This document shows, in pieces, positions 7,736 through 16,571 of a stretch of 56,188 nucleotides of DNA. Numbering within the stretch: position 1 is the stretch's first letter; every line of letters begins with the position of its first letter. The notes beneath the pieces are model-generated. The model was not told where the DNA came from, ran no database searches, and saw nothing but the letters and a program-made list of their open reading frames with translations. Position numbers and translations under genes: made by a program. This DNA is from UMGS1387 sp045539625. Its GTDB lineage: Bacteria; Bacillota; Clostridia; Oscillospirales; CAG-382. The stretch covers positions 1-56,188 of the forward strand of contig JAZQFS010000120.1 in assembly GCA_045539625.1 (NCBI GenBank), given 5' to 3'.

Positions 7736-8293
7736 ATGCTTATAGATATTACCCTGAAAATTACACCGCAGATGCTTAAGGATTCGCAGAATATTGATAA
7801 TAAAGCACTTGTGGGACATCTCGGTACGCATTTTGATGTAATGGATAAAGAATTTCCCCTTGACTATACAAAAAGACGGGGCATTGTTTTTGACGTAAGT
7901 AAGGTTGATAACCGTGATATAGGTGTTTCCGATATAAATCTTGATGACGTGCAAAAGGATATGTTTGTTGCCTTTTATTCGGGTTATATTGAAAAAGAGC
8001 CATACGGCACAAATACCTACTTTTCCGAACACCCTCAGCTTACAAATGAGCTTATTGATGCACTTTGCGATAAAGGAGTGTCAGTAATAGCACTTGACTT
8101 TGCAGGAATAAGACGGGGTAAAGAGCATATTCCCAAAGACTATGAGTGTGCACAGAAGAATGTTTTTGTTGTTGAAAATCTCTGCAATCTTAAGACTCTT
8201 CTTGATAACGGCGGAAGATTTACCTCACATACTTATCCTATGAATTACGTGGGGATTACAGGTCTCCCTTGCAGAGTAATAGCTGAAATCTGA
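7736..8293 (+). CDS. Cyclase-family metal-dependent hydrolase
   Basis: The 185-residue protein belongs to the cyclase family (PF04199), which includes arylformamidase KynB. The metal-site signature is visible as HLGTHFDVMDKEFPLDY (about 29-45). A second conserved region (IALDFAGIRRGKEH) and the closing NYVGITGLPCRV are also present. Members are cytoplasmic Zn- or Mn-dependent hydrolases of amides or lactones. There is no tryptophan-catabolism gene nearby, so a kynurenine role is not supported. The start has GGAGG upstream. It is followed after 15 bases by a deacetylase-like gene, so the two likely act in one pathway. Confidence 0.8.
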   Translation: MLIDITLKITPQMLKDSQNIDNKALVGHLGTHFDVMDKEFPLDYTKRRGIVFDVSKVDNRDIGVSDINLDDVQKDMFVAFYSGYIEKEPYGTNTYFSEHPQLTNELIDALCDKGVSVIALDFAGIRRGKEHIPKDYECAQKNVFVVENLCNLKTLLDNGGRFTSHTYPMNYVGITGLPCRVIAEI

Positions 8294-8308
8294 TTGAAAG
8301 GTGACATC

Positions 8309-9916
8309 ATGAAAAATATAGTAAACATAGTTAATTTTGTAAGAGGAATTGAGCCTCGTCCCGGTAGAAACATCGACCTTGTTGAGCCTGTGCGAGAGCA
8401 GCTCAATGCAATGCGTGAGAATAACCTTAAAGGCACGTTTCTTTTGCAGTATGATGCCTTGCTTGATGACCGTTTTGTAAGTCTTGTTAAGGAAAACTCG
8501 GATATTGCAGAAGTGGGACTTTGGTTTGAAATAGTTCAGCCGCTTGTTGAAAATATCGGCGAAGCATGGAACGGAAGATACCCTTGGGATTGGTATAACG
8601 ATGTAGGCTTTTCCATCGGCTATGAGCCGAAAGTGCGTATAAAGCTTGTTGACGGAGCTATGGCAAAATTCAAGGAAATCTTCGGCTATTATCCCAAATG
8701 CGTAGGCTCGTGGCATATTGACTCGGTATCTATGAAGCATTTCAGTGAAAAGTATAATGTTTCTGCCTGCTGTATCTGCCGTGATCAGGTCGGTATTGAC
8801 GGCTATACCATGCAGGGCGGATATTTCAATCAGGCTTATTATCCAAGCGTAAATAATATGTTCTGTCCTGCAAACAGTAAGGAAAATCAGATAAATATGC
8901 CTGTTTTCCGTATGCTTGGCTCTTGCCCCATATATGAGATTGACTGTCAGCTTTATCCCGAAATCTGGAAGCTTGGACAGCCCACCTTAGAGCCTGTCAG
9001 CTCAAATTTTGGCGGTAATGAGGGTTGGTGTAACTGGTTCTTTGATGAAACCTTCAGCGGAAGCGGTATCAGTATGCAGTACACTCAGTCGGGACAGGAG
9101 AACAGCTTTGGCTGGCCGAGAATGAAAAAAGGACTTGATCTGCAGTTCAAGCTTATCAGACGTCTTTGTGATGAAGGAAAACTTGAATGTCTGACCTTGG
9201 CTGAGGCAGGCGAGTGGTATAAATCAAAGTTTGATGTAACAGCTCCCGCAGCACAGACGGCATTGTCCGATTTTTGGAAGAATAATAAAAAATCAGTGTG
9301 GTATAACAGCCGTTATTACCGTGCAAATATTCTTTTTGAAGACGGTACGGTAAAATTACGTGATATGTATATATTTAACGATGAGCTTAAGGAACGCTAT
9401 CTGGAAAACCGTTGTGAAACGCATGCTTGCGAATTCAGAAATCTGCCTGTTATGGACTCGGTGCTTTATACTGATAAAGATAATGATAAAGCTATTGCAG
9501 GCGTGTACTTTACACAGAACGGCGAGAATATCACCTTCACCGATATGCAATACAGTGAACAGGAAAATTGCTCAATTGTAACTCTTAAAAGCGGCGTTGG
9601 AACACTTACCGTGGTTTTCGATGAGCAGTCAATTAAGCTGACAACAGATATTGACGGCATTTGCTTCAAGCCCGTCTTGAATGTAGATCTTGCATATGGC
9701 AGATGCGGCGACCGTGATTCCTTCGGCAATCATAATAACAGATCGGTAATTATTTCAAGTATAACAGAGGCAACAGCCGAAAATAACCGTATCGCATTTG
9801 AATTCCGTGGCATAAAGTACGGCATTGAAGCAATGGAAGGTAATTTCGACAGTGATTTTGCACTTTATCCCGATAACGGTAAAATCACCCTGAAAATTCT
9901 TAATAAACTTAATTGA
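8309..9916 (+). CDS. Carbohydrate-deacetylase-like or glycosidase-like barrel protein
   Basis: The product has 535 residues and no signal peptide, so it is cytoplasmic. The first 330 residues resemble the glycoside hydrolase/deacetylase barrel fold (NodB and GH38/57-like). Evidence is FLLQYDALLDDRF with an acidic pair, EVGLWFEI, then YYPKCVGSWHIDSVSMKHFSEKYN, which places histidine and aspartate where such folds bind metal. Residues 330-535 are beta-rich and may be a sandwich domain. ATG 8309 is preferred to an in-frame start 15 bases upstream because of spacing from AAAGGTG. Coupling to the cyclase-family gene suggests a two-step cytoplasmic breakdown. The substrate is unknown. Confidence 0.5.
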   Translation: MKNIVNIVNFVRGIEPRPGRNIDLVEPVREQLNAMRENNLKGTFLLQYDALLDDRFVSLVKENSDIAEVGLWFEIVQPLVENIGEAWNGRYPWDWYNDVGFSIGYEPKVRIKLVDGAMAKFKEIFGYYPKCVGSWHIDSVSMKHFSEKYNVSACCICRDQVGIDGYTMQGGYFNQAYYPSVNNMFCPANSKENQINMPVFRMLGSCPIYEIDCQLYPEIWKLGQPTLEPVSSNFGGNEGWCNWFFDETFSGSGISMQYTQSGQENSFGWPRMKKGLDLQFKLIRRLCDEGKLECLTLAEAGEWYKSKFDVTAPAAQTALSDFWKNNKKSVWYNSRYYRANILFEDGTVKLRDMYIFNDELKERYLENRCETHACEFRNLPVMDSVLYTDKDNDKAIAGVYFTQNGENITFTDMQYSEQENCSIVTLKSGVGTLTVVFDEQSIKLTTDIDGICFKPVLNVDLAYGRCGDRDSFGNHNNRSVIISSITEATAENNRIAFEFRGIKYGIEAMEGNFDSDFALYPDNGKITLKILNKLN

Positions 9917-9922
9917 TAAATG

Positions 9923-9951
9923 AGCACTCACTTAACCGTGGGTGCTTTTTT
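9923..9951 (+). terminator. Terminator of the cyclase/deacetylase-like operon
   Basis: AGCACTCAC pairs with GTGGGTGCT around a 6-base loop, followed by a run of T. It starts 7 bases after the stop and shares its stem with the hairpins at 6804 and 7635. Confidence 0.85.
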
Positions 9952-9960
9952 ATAAAAAAA

Positions 9961-9978
9961 CTCCCCAAGGAAGGGGAG
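9961..9978 (-). terminator. Terminator of the SLOG-domain gene
   Basis: CTCCCC pairs with GGGGAG around AAGGAA. On the minus strand it is followed by seven T residues, just beyond the stop of the gene at 9981-10310. Confidence 0.8.
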
Positions 9979-9980
9979 CG

Positions 9981-10310
9981 TTAAACTGTTATTAGTATTA
10001 TTTCCTTGCCGCATTTTTCGGCAAAGGCTTTGGTGTATTTTGTACCGCTTGATTTGCCGTCCCAGATTAGAAGAACTTTGTCGCAAAGCCTTACAAGCTC
10101 TTCGTTGCGTTTGAGAGGAGCAGCTTTGGAAAATTGTGTATATCTCGGACGGAGAATTATTTTGGATAACTTTTTTCTGTCAGCGTACTGTTCGGCAAGA
10201 GTGTCAATACCGTTAGCACCGCCCGACAGAATTGTGTCAACATCGTCGCCGATGTAGGGGGAGAGGTCAAAATCGGTTATACTGCGTGAGCCTGCAATTA
10301 AAAGTTTCAT
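9981..10310 (-). CDS. SLOG-domain (YspA/DUF2493-like) nucleotide-ligand binding protein
   Basis: This 109-residue single-domain protein starts MKLLIAGSRSITDF and contains VDTILSGGANGIDTLAEQYA and VLLIWDGKSSGTKYTKAFA, the hallmarks of the YspA branch of the SLOG superfamily. SLOG domains bind nucleotide-derived ligands, and some family members act in stress sensing or defence. The ATG follows AGGTGAAAAT. A minus-strand promoter overlaps the XRE promoter region, so the gene is divergent from an XRE regulator with a palindrome in its leader. Function beyond ligand binding is unknown. Confidence 0.8.
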   Translation of the reverse strand: MKLLIAGSRSITDFDLSPYIGDDVDTILSGGANGIDTLAEQYADRKKLSKIILRPRYTQFSKAAPLKRNEELVRLCDKVLLIWDGKSSGTKYTKAFAEKCGKEIILITV

Positions 10311-10335
10311 ATTTTCACCTGTTTTTTTGTATAAT

Positions 10336-10356
10336 TCCCTATAAAATACATAGGGA
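10336..10356. promoter_or_regulatory. Palindromic operator candidate between the SLOG and XRE genes
   Basis: TCCCTAT (10336-10342) and ATAGGGA (10350-10356) form a perfect inverted repeat with a 7-bp centre. It lies just downstream of the -10 of the SLOG gene's promoter, where a repressor would block transcription. The XRE protein encoded next door is the natural candidate. Confidence 0.6.
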
Positions 10357-10363
10357 TATCTAT

Positions 10364-10392
10364 ATTATAACACGTAATCTTTAACTTGTAAA
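10364..10392 (-). promoter_or_regulatory. Promoter of the SLOG gene
   Basis: On the minus strand TTTACA (10392-10387), a 17-bp spacer and TATAAT (10369-10364) are seen. A plus-strand TATAAT at 10398-10403 just beyond it probably serves the XRE gene. Confidence 0.6.
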
Positions 10393-10440
10393 TAGGCTAT
10401 AATAAATATGATGATAAAAATGCAGGAAAGTCAATATAAG

Positions 10441-10656
10441 ATGAATCTCATAAAAATAGGATTAAAAATAGCCTATTACAGGAAATTGCAGGGAATGACG
10501 CAAGAGGAACTTGCAGAAGCGTGTGATTTGTCAGCAGGATATGTTTCACAGCTCGAAGGACCAAACTGCTTTTTCTGTCCTTCGTTGAAAACACTCTTTA
10601 CGATAGCAGAAGTGCTTAGTATCCCTGTTTGTAAATTGCTTGACATTGATGATTAA
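10441..10656 (+). CDS. XRE-family helix-turn-helix regulator
   Basis: This is a single XRE domain of 71 residues: GLKIAYYRKLQGMTQEELAEACDLSAGYVSQLEG, then LKTLFTIAEVLSIPVCKLLDI. The longest frame opens at 10408, but a TATAAT at 10398-10403 would put the transcript start at or after that codon. ATG 10441 follows AGGAAAG at 10 bases and begins right before the domain, so it is preferred. Stand-alone XRE proteins are DNA-binding repressors. The divergent SLOG gene and the palindrome between them suggest it controls that gene and perhaps itself. Confidence 0.8.
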   Translation: MNLIKIGLKIAYYRKLQGMTQEELAEACDLSAGYVSQLEGPNCFFCPSLKTLFTIAEVLSIPVCKLLDIDD

Positions 10657-10667
10657 ATAATGCTTTG

Positions 10668-10696
10668 GGAACGGTGAATGAAGCCGTTCCTTTTTT
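10668..10696 (+). terminator. Terminator of the XRE gene
   Basis: GGAACGG pairs with CCGTTCC around a 9-base loop followed by six T residues, 11 bases after the stop. Confidence 0.9.
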
Positions 10697-10760
10697 GTAT
10701 CGGCAACAGTCAATTTTAACAAACCTTCCTGCGAACACTTTGAAAACAGAACATATAAAA

Positions 10761-10787
10761 AAGTCCGCAGGCAAAACCTGCGGACTT
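10761..10787 (-). terminator. Terminator of the S-layer glycosidase-like gene
   Basis: AAGTCCGCAGG pairs perfectly with CCTGCGGACTT around a 5-base loop. On the minus strand it runs into TTTTTTAT. It lies 20 bases beyond the stop codon. Confidence 0.9.
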
Positions 10788-10807
10788 AACCGTTAAGTCA
10801 AAACCGA

Positions 10808-13800
10808 TTATTCGACTATAGTAACAACAATGTTGTCAATCATAAATTCACAGCCTAAATCTCCTGCGGGATTGCAGTAGAATGAGAAGCAGTCCTGTCT
10901 TGAACCCTTGTTGGCATCCATTGTTTCAACAATGTATTCACCTTCAAAGTGTACCCAGCCGTCAGCAGGTGTGATGTCCTTGCCGACGATTGAATTGTGC
11001 TCGTAGCCGTTCTGGTGACCGTTTGTGGTGTCCTGATAACGGAAGTTGCATGTCAGCTTTGAAGTGATATTTGTGTTGCCTGCAGCATCTGCAACAAGCT
11101 TGATATCAGCTGAAACCTTGTACTTTGCACCGGGGATAAAGTTGAAAGGCGTGATGAAGTAGTTCCAAGTCTTGTTCATGGTGTTGGGCTTTACACGGAA
11201 CGCCTTGTTGCCGCCTGCTTCCGTAACAACATCAAGTGTGCCGCCTGTTGCTGAGTACATGCTGATGTCAGCACCTTCAGCATCACCGTTTACGATAGCG
11301 CCGGGGAACTGAACGTCTTCCTTCTTGAGAAGGGGAAGCGTAGGAGCTTCGTTGTTTGCACCGCTGCCTGTCTTGTAGAACTTGATGTAGTCGATGAAGT
11401 ATTCACCGTTTTCAATGTCACCGGGATCGAAGCGGATTGCGTTGATTTTTCCTGCCCATTTCTTGCTTGCACCAAGGTCAAGCTTTACAAAGTAGTAGCC
11501 TTCGGCATCCTTGGGTGTAGAGTCGCTGTAGTTGTGCGTTGCGTTTGCATCAGCGGCATAGCTTGTCATAACCTCGTTCATAAAGAACATCTGAACTCTG
11601 TCGGCCTTTACAGGCTTGATTCTTACAATTGCCATATCGTAGTTGGCACTGTCTTTAAGCTCCTCGGGAAGGTTGAAGCCTACAATAACGTCTTTCTGAC
11701 CTGCTTCGGCAACAACGTGAAGAATACCGTTTTCAACAGAGCCTGTGCTTCTTGTGAAGTTCTTGAGGAAAGCGTCGTCATCGCTCTTAAAGTCCATATC
11801 GTATACAAACTCTGCGTCGCCTGCTACAGACTCAAGAGTTGCTGTGCCTGCTGCGGGAGTTGCAGGAGTTGCGGGAGTTGCGGGAGTGGAAGGCTTTTCT
11901 TCCTGAACACTGCCTGTTGAAGCACCATCACGCTTAACGAATTTGATGTAGTCAACTTCGTAAATACCGTTGTGGTTTGTGGGGTCAAATCTTACGAGAT
12001 TTGCAACACCCTTCCAAGCCTCGTTTGTTGTAAAGTCGAACTCTACTGTGATATATCCGTCTGCGTCAGGCTCGTACTGTGCAAAGTCAACCTTGATTGA
12101 CTGCTTTTCGCTGAGTGTAGGACTTAAGTTTGTACCAAAGTACATTGTAGCAACCTTGCTTTCTGTACTTCCTTCAATTGCGTTGGGAAGATAATTGCAC
12201 TTAATTCTTACAACAGCCTTGCTGTATTCACTTGTGTTAAGGGTAATATCCTTAAGTGAGAACTGAGGGTCATGACCTGTTACTGATGAGCTGGCAGCAC
12301 CAACTGTAATGATAGCAGTGCCATCTGCAACAGATACTGTACCGTGACCAATTACCCAGTTTTCTGTGTCATTGGGAACGTTGAATTCATATTCGAATTC
12401 AATTCTGTTGTCAAGGATTGCGCCGTAGTCAATACCTCTGACAGAAGCCTTAAGACCGCCGTTTATTTCATACTCGATGCCTGCGTTGTCATAGATAAAC
12501 TTCATGGGAAGAACAGGCATTGCATCGTAGAGATAGAAGGGCTTAACAAGTGCCTTTTCAGCACCGTTAACAATAGCCTTGTCGCTGCCTACAGTAAATA
12601 CAAATTCTGTTTCTGTGCCGGTCTTGAGGTAGAGCTTCTGAGTAAATCTGTTCCATTCGTAGTAGAAGTTGTTAGCTTCAAAGATGCCGTAATCGGGATC
12701 GCCTACAACGTAGAATTCATTGTCTGTTTCTTCGATATAGTAAACGGGAGTGTTAAGGTTAACGCCGTCAACAAAGACCTTGCGGTCGTCTTCTACGTCG
12801 CCGAGAAGCTCAATCTTCTTAACCTCAACAGAGCCTATTTCTTCAATAAGGTCGAATCTTAAGCAAGTGATTGTACCAAGCCAGAAGGGATTGTTGGTAA
12901 CATCGATTGTATACTCTGTAAATTCGCCTGCGGGAGTGGGAGCAACCTTGTAGGGGAAGCCCTTGTTGCCGTGCCACTGCTTGTCAATGTCTGTAATAAA
13001 GAATACGTTAGCACCGCTGTTTACATCTGTACGCATTGTAATTCTTATTGCCTTGATTTCAGATGCGTTAAGAGTAAGGGTTGCGGGAGTTCTTACAATT
13101 GCATCTCTTGCAGAAGCAGTACCGACAAGCATACCGTTTTCAACGCCGATGCTTGCATATCTGTCCTTAGTCCAGCCGTCAAATGTGCCTGGCTGTGAGA
13201 AATCCCATGTCTGAAGAACTCTTGTGGGAATTTCGTTCTTTTCAAGAAGCATTGAACGGATAGGAGTACGGTTGTCGTTGTAAAGTTTTGAAATTCTGTT
13301 CTGCTGGTTGATTGTGGGAACTATGTCGTCGTGAACTTCGGGAGCGTCTGTGTAAGCCTTTCTCCATTCGTCTGCATAGCCGAAGCCGTTAAGACCTGAA
13401 GGAGCAAGCCAGTGACCTTCACCGTATTCATTCCAGGTTGCAAGGTAAACCATGTTGCCCGGAATGTTCTGCTTTTTAACGTAGCCGAGATAGTAATCAA
13501 GTACCTGCTTGTGTTCTTCGGGAGTTGCAACAGGTGTACGTTCGTTTCTCCAGCCCATGATGTTTCTGCCCTGAGCTACTGTAGGAACGATGTAAAGGTG
13601 GCTGTTCTGCTTCTGAACTTCATTGTAAGCTGCATCGTACTTGTCGAAAAGCCACTGAGGAACAGCAGATTCGGAACCGTAAGCATATGTCATGATACCG
13701 TCAGCACCCATGTCGGTGAACTTCTTGATGCTTTCAGCATTGTAGTTACCTGTCTGACAAAGAATGATAATGCCGTCAAAGCCGTAGTTCTTGATGTCTT

Positions 13801-16066
13801 CTCTCATGAACGCCATAAGCTCGTTACAAGCTTCAACGCTGCCGAAGGTTGTTTCGAGAAGGTCCATTCTGTAGATATGAAGAACGGGCTTGTTGTCGAT
13901 GCACAGGTATCTGGGGTCTGTGAAATACCATTCTATCCAGTAGTCCCAGATGTAAGTCTTGAACTGCTCAACAGTCATCTTTGTTGAGGTGAAGCCTGCA
14001 TTTTCCCACATGAAGCAGAAATCAATCATGTCGGAGTACTTGGAGTAGAAGAAGCCGTCGTGCTGGCTGTGTGACAGTCTGGGAGTCTTCTGAGGAGTCT
14101 TCCAGGTTGTGTCGCCGCCGTAGTACCAGCAGTACTGGAATGCGTCAACGCCATGTTCAACCATAAGCTTTGTTTCCCAGTCAGCTGTTTCGGGAATACC
14201 TTCATCATAGTAACCCATGAGAGGTGAACATTCGTCGTAGGGTGAAACGTAGTCCCAACCGTAGTGTGTACCTTCTCTCCAGAGAGAGCATACAGACATG
14301 ATAACTGTGTTGTCATCGTTTTTGTTTACGGGATTGGGAACGGGACAGTAGTCTGCGTAGTCGTAGATGTTGTAAACCTCAACGTCGTCAACAAGCATAT
14401 AGCCGTCTGCAGACTTCTTTTCAAACTTGAAGGAGATTTCGCTTATGTCGTCAGCAGTAAGAGCAACATTGCCCTGTACCTTGCCGTTTACATAAAGCTT
14501 TGCAGTATTAGCTGCTGTGTCGCCTTCAATGTGAATGCACTGCCATACATGGTTCTTGAATACCTTGGAAAGTGCACCTGCAGAAATTGTTGAATTTGCA
14601 AGCTTAACACTAACGTCACCAACATTTATGTAAACTGTATCTTGTGCATTGGGAAGGAGAATGAAGGATTCAAATACAAACTTTGTATCAGCCTTGTCAA
14701 ACTTCTTGGTTACTGTTGTGTTGTCGGTAAGCTTTAAGGTTGCCGTGCCGTTTGCATCAAATCTGCCTGTGAAAACTTCAGCATTTTCAGCCTTTTCCCA
14801 GTCGATAGGATAAACGGGAGCAAAGAATTCTTCGTTAACAAGATAGTTCATGTAAATGTGACATTCGGAATATGCAATGGAAATCTTGTCTTCAACGGTA
14901 GTACCCAGAACAATTCTTCTGAACTCGGAAAAATCACCGAAGGTGAAGTCACAAACCTTTGCACCGTCTACAGTGTAGTAACCCTTCTTGTTGTCAAGGT
15001 CAATTTCAGCCTTTATGGTGTGCTCGCCCATTTCAGCCTTAACAGTGCCCTTGAATTCTCCTGTAGCACTCTTTGCAGCATAAACGCCGTCCTTGGTTAT
15101 AAATTCAATAATGCTGTTGCCCTTGGCGTCAGCAAAGTAGAATCTGATACCGTTGCAGTTTCTGCTGTTGATGGTATATTTGGCACGAAGCGTCATAACA
15201 CCCTTGGTCTGAGGCTCAATGTCACGGTTGATAGCGGCATAGCCCTTGTCGGTAGTGTCAACGCTGACAGGCTGAACAATGCCTGTGGTGAGGAGAGTCT
15301 GGTCATAGCGGTTGTCATAGTTCCAACCTGATGCAAGTCTCTTCTGCTGTCTTGCCTGACTTGTGAGAGTGTAGTTGTCTACAAGATAGTAAGCTTCTTT
15401 TCTCTCAGGCATGGGGGTAAGTGTGCCGCTTACTCTGTTTTCAGGCAGAGCTGCTCTGTTGATGATAGCGGAAAATTCGCTTCTCTTGATAGGCTGTGTG
15501 GGAAAGAATGTACCGTAGTCATCGCTGCCCATAACAACGCCTGCTTTGTAGAGCATAAGAAGTGTGTCTGCGTAAGCTTCCTTTTCGTTGACGTCGGGAA
15601 TGGCAGTCACGCTGTTCTTTGCTGCAAAGTGACTTTCGGGAAGTGCACCTGCAATAAGTACTGCGATTTCGTATCTTCTTGCAGTTCTGTCGTATGAATT
15701 GAAGTAACCGTCTTGGAAGATGCCGTTGTCGATTGCGTACTTAATGTACATATCGTACCACTTGGCACCCGATACTTCGGGAATTGTTTTGCCGTTGTAG
15801 CTTGCGTGAGCACGTGAAGCAACAGTTACGGCCTCCGCAACGGTCATTGTGCCGTTGGGATCGAATAATGAGTCGCTCTTGCCGTTTACGAAGCCAAGCT
15901 CGTAAGCGGAGGCAACTTCTTTTGCGTACCACTGGTTAGCAGGTACGTCAGTGAATGTGCCTTTGTATTCCGTTACCTTTTCAAATCCCGCAGCAAAAGA
16001 GCTTACTGCAAGACAAAATGCGAGAACGGAGAGGCAAAGCACAAACAGCTTTTTGTTTCTTCTCAT
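10808..16066 (-). CDS. Giant secreted S-layer protein with WbsX/GH99-like domain
   Basis: The 1752-residue protein has a signal peptide (1-26, ending SSFAA). Three S-layer homology domains follow (about 35-90, 95-145, 155-208), for example FTDVPANQWYAKEVASAYEL, which anchor it to the wall. Two LamG/CBM-like beta domains (about 230-570) precede a WbsX/GH99-like barrel (about 585-910) that closes with LATWNEYGEGHW. Then come another beta module, a stretch like the copper-amine-oxidase N-terminal domain (about 1120-1240), a beta module, a Pro-Ala-Thr linker, another module and a C-terminal CBM4/9-like module. It probably degrades or binds an extracellular polysaccharide such as a mannan. It is monocistronic, with its own promoter and terminator. 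Confidence 0.8.
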   Translation of the reverse strand: MRRNKKLFVLCLSVLAFCLAVSSFAAGFEKVTEYKGTFTDVPANQWYAKEVASAYELGFVNGKSDSLFDPNGTMTVAEAVTVASRAHASYNGKTIPEVSGAKWYDMYIKYAIDNGIFQDGYFNSYDRTARRYEIAVLIAGALPESHFAAKNSVTAIPDVNEKEAYADTLLMLYKAGVVMGSDDYGTFFPTQPIKRSEFSAIINRAALPENRVSGTLTPMPERKEAYYLVDNYTLTSQARQQKRLASGWNYDNRYDQTLLTTGIVQPVSVDTTDKGYAAINRDIEPQTKGVMTLRAKYTINSRNCNGIRFYFADAKGNSIIEFITKDGVYAAKSATGEFKGTVKAEMGEHTIKAEIDLDNKKGYYTVDGAKVCDFTFGDFSEFRRIVLGTTVEDKISIAYSECHIYMNYLVNEEFFAPVYPIDWEKAENAEVFTGRFDANGTATLKLTDNTTVTKKFDKADTKFVFESFILLPNAQDTVYINVGDVSVKLANSTISAGALSKVFKNHVWQCIHIEGDTAANTAKLYVNGKVQGNVALTADDISEISFKFEKKSADGYMLVDDVEVYNIYDYADYCPVPNPVNKNDDNTVIMSVCSLWREGTHYGWDYVSPYDECSPLMGYYDEGIPETADWETKLMVEHGVDAFQYCWYYGGDTTWKTPQKTPRLSHSQHDGFFYSKYSDMIDFCFMWENAGFTSTKMTVEQFKTYIWDYWIEWYFTDPRYLCIDNKPVLHIYRMDLLETTFGSVEACNELMAFMREDIKNYGFDGIIILCQTGNYNAESIKKFTDMGADGIMTYAYGSESAVPQWLFDKYDAAYNEVQKQNSHLYIVPTVAQGRNIMGWRNERTPVATPEEHKQVLDYYLGYVKKQNIPGNMVYLATWNEYGEGHWLAPSGLNGFGYADEWRKAYTDAPEVHDDIVPTINQQNRISKLYNDNRTPIRSMLLEKNEIPTRVLQTWDFSQPGTFDGWTKDRYASIGVENGMLVGTASARDAIVRTPATLTLNASEIKAIRITMRTDVNSGANVFFITDIDKQWHGNKGFPYKVAPTPAGEFTEYTIDVTNNPFWLGTITCLRFDLIEEIGSVEVKKIELLGDVEDDRKVFVDGVNLNTPVYYIEETDNEFYVVGDPDYGIFEANNFYYEWNRFTQKLYLKTGTETEFVFTVGSDKAIVNGAEKALVKPFYLYDAMPVLPMKFIYDNAGIEYEINGGLKASVRGIDYGAILDNRIEFEYEFNVPNDTENWVIGHGTVSVADGTAIITVGAASSSVTGHDPQFSLKDITLNTSEYSKAVVRIKCNYLPNAIEGSTESKVATMYFGTNLSPTLSEKQSIKVDFAQYEPDADGYITVEFDFTTNEAWKGVANLVRFDPTNHNGIYEVDYIKFVKRDGASTGSVQEEKPSTPATPATPATPAAGTATLESVAGDAEFVYDMDFKSDDDAFLKNFTRSTGSVENGILHVVAEAGQKDVIVGFNLPEELKDSANYDMAIVRIKPVKADRVQMFFMNEVMTSYAADANATHNYSDSTPKDAEGYYFVKLDLGASKKWAGKINAIRFDPGDIENGEYFIDYIKFYKTGSGANNEAPTLPLLKKEDVQFPGAIVNGDAEGADISMYSATGGTLDVVTEAGGNKAFRVKPNTMNKTWNYFITPFNFIPGAKYKVSADIKLVADAAGNTNITSKLTCNFRYQDTTNGHQNGYEHNSIVGKDITPADGWVHFEGEYIVETMDANKGSRQDCFSFYCNPAGDLGCEFMIDNIVVTIVE

Positions 16067-16100
16067 GTGAAAAAACCTCCTTGTATTATTTTACATTTTA

Positions 16101-16129
16101 ATTATACATTATTATCGTAAAAAGTACAA
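16101..16129 (-). promoter_or_regulatory. Promoter of the S-layer glycosidase-like gene
   Basis: On the minus strand TTGTAC (16129-16124), a 17-bp spacer and TATAAT (16106-16101) lie about 35 bases before the start. The rest of the gap 16067-16520 is very AT-rich and holds no gene. Confidence 0.55.
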
Positions 16130-16520
16130 TATAAAACGTCATTGATTTATTGCACAAAAATAATGCAAAGCAATTGTTTATATTGACGATATCGATAATA
16201 AAGATAATTATTAGCTTTATAATTTTAACACTTTTCAACAAAAAAGTCTATCAAAATTGGATTTGTTTTTAATAAGATGATTGCATTGAAAAGCTTCAAA
16301 ATATCAAAATATACAAAATCGGGTCAATTTCAATAATTATCCCAAAATTAATACTTGAATACTTTGATTTTCAACGCAAATAATACAGACCTTTTATTTT
16401 TACACGTTAATTTTACCATTTAACCCAACGTATGTAAATGTAAAAATGTATCTAAATCCAAACAACAAAACGACATGATTATTTTATAAGCATTTACTGT
16501 AATTTATGGTTTAATATCTG

Positions 16521-16549
16521 TTGACTTTTGCCAATCTTAATGATAAAAT
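16521..16549 (+). promoter_or_regulatory. Promoter of the acyltransferase operon
   Basis: TTGACT (16521-16526), a 17-bp spacer and TAAAAT (16544-16549) lie 22 bases before ATG 16572. This rules out the longer reading frame that would start inside the -35. Confidence 0.7.
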
Positions 16550-16571
16550 TATAAAAAAGCGGGGTGCTGTT

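Noticed and set aside
11534..15331. Long open frames opposite the giant S-layer gene
   Set aside because: They are shadows of the minus-strand gene: low-complexity, cysteine- and valine-rich sequences with no start signals or domains.
16521..16571. Upstream start of the acyltransferase gene
   Set aside because: The extra frame starts at a TTG that is the -35 of a good promoter. ATG 16572 has a plausible ribosome binding site and lies just after the -10.
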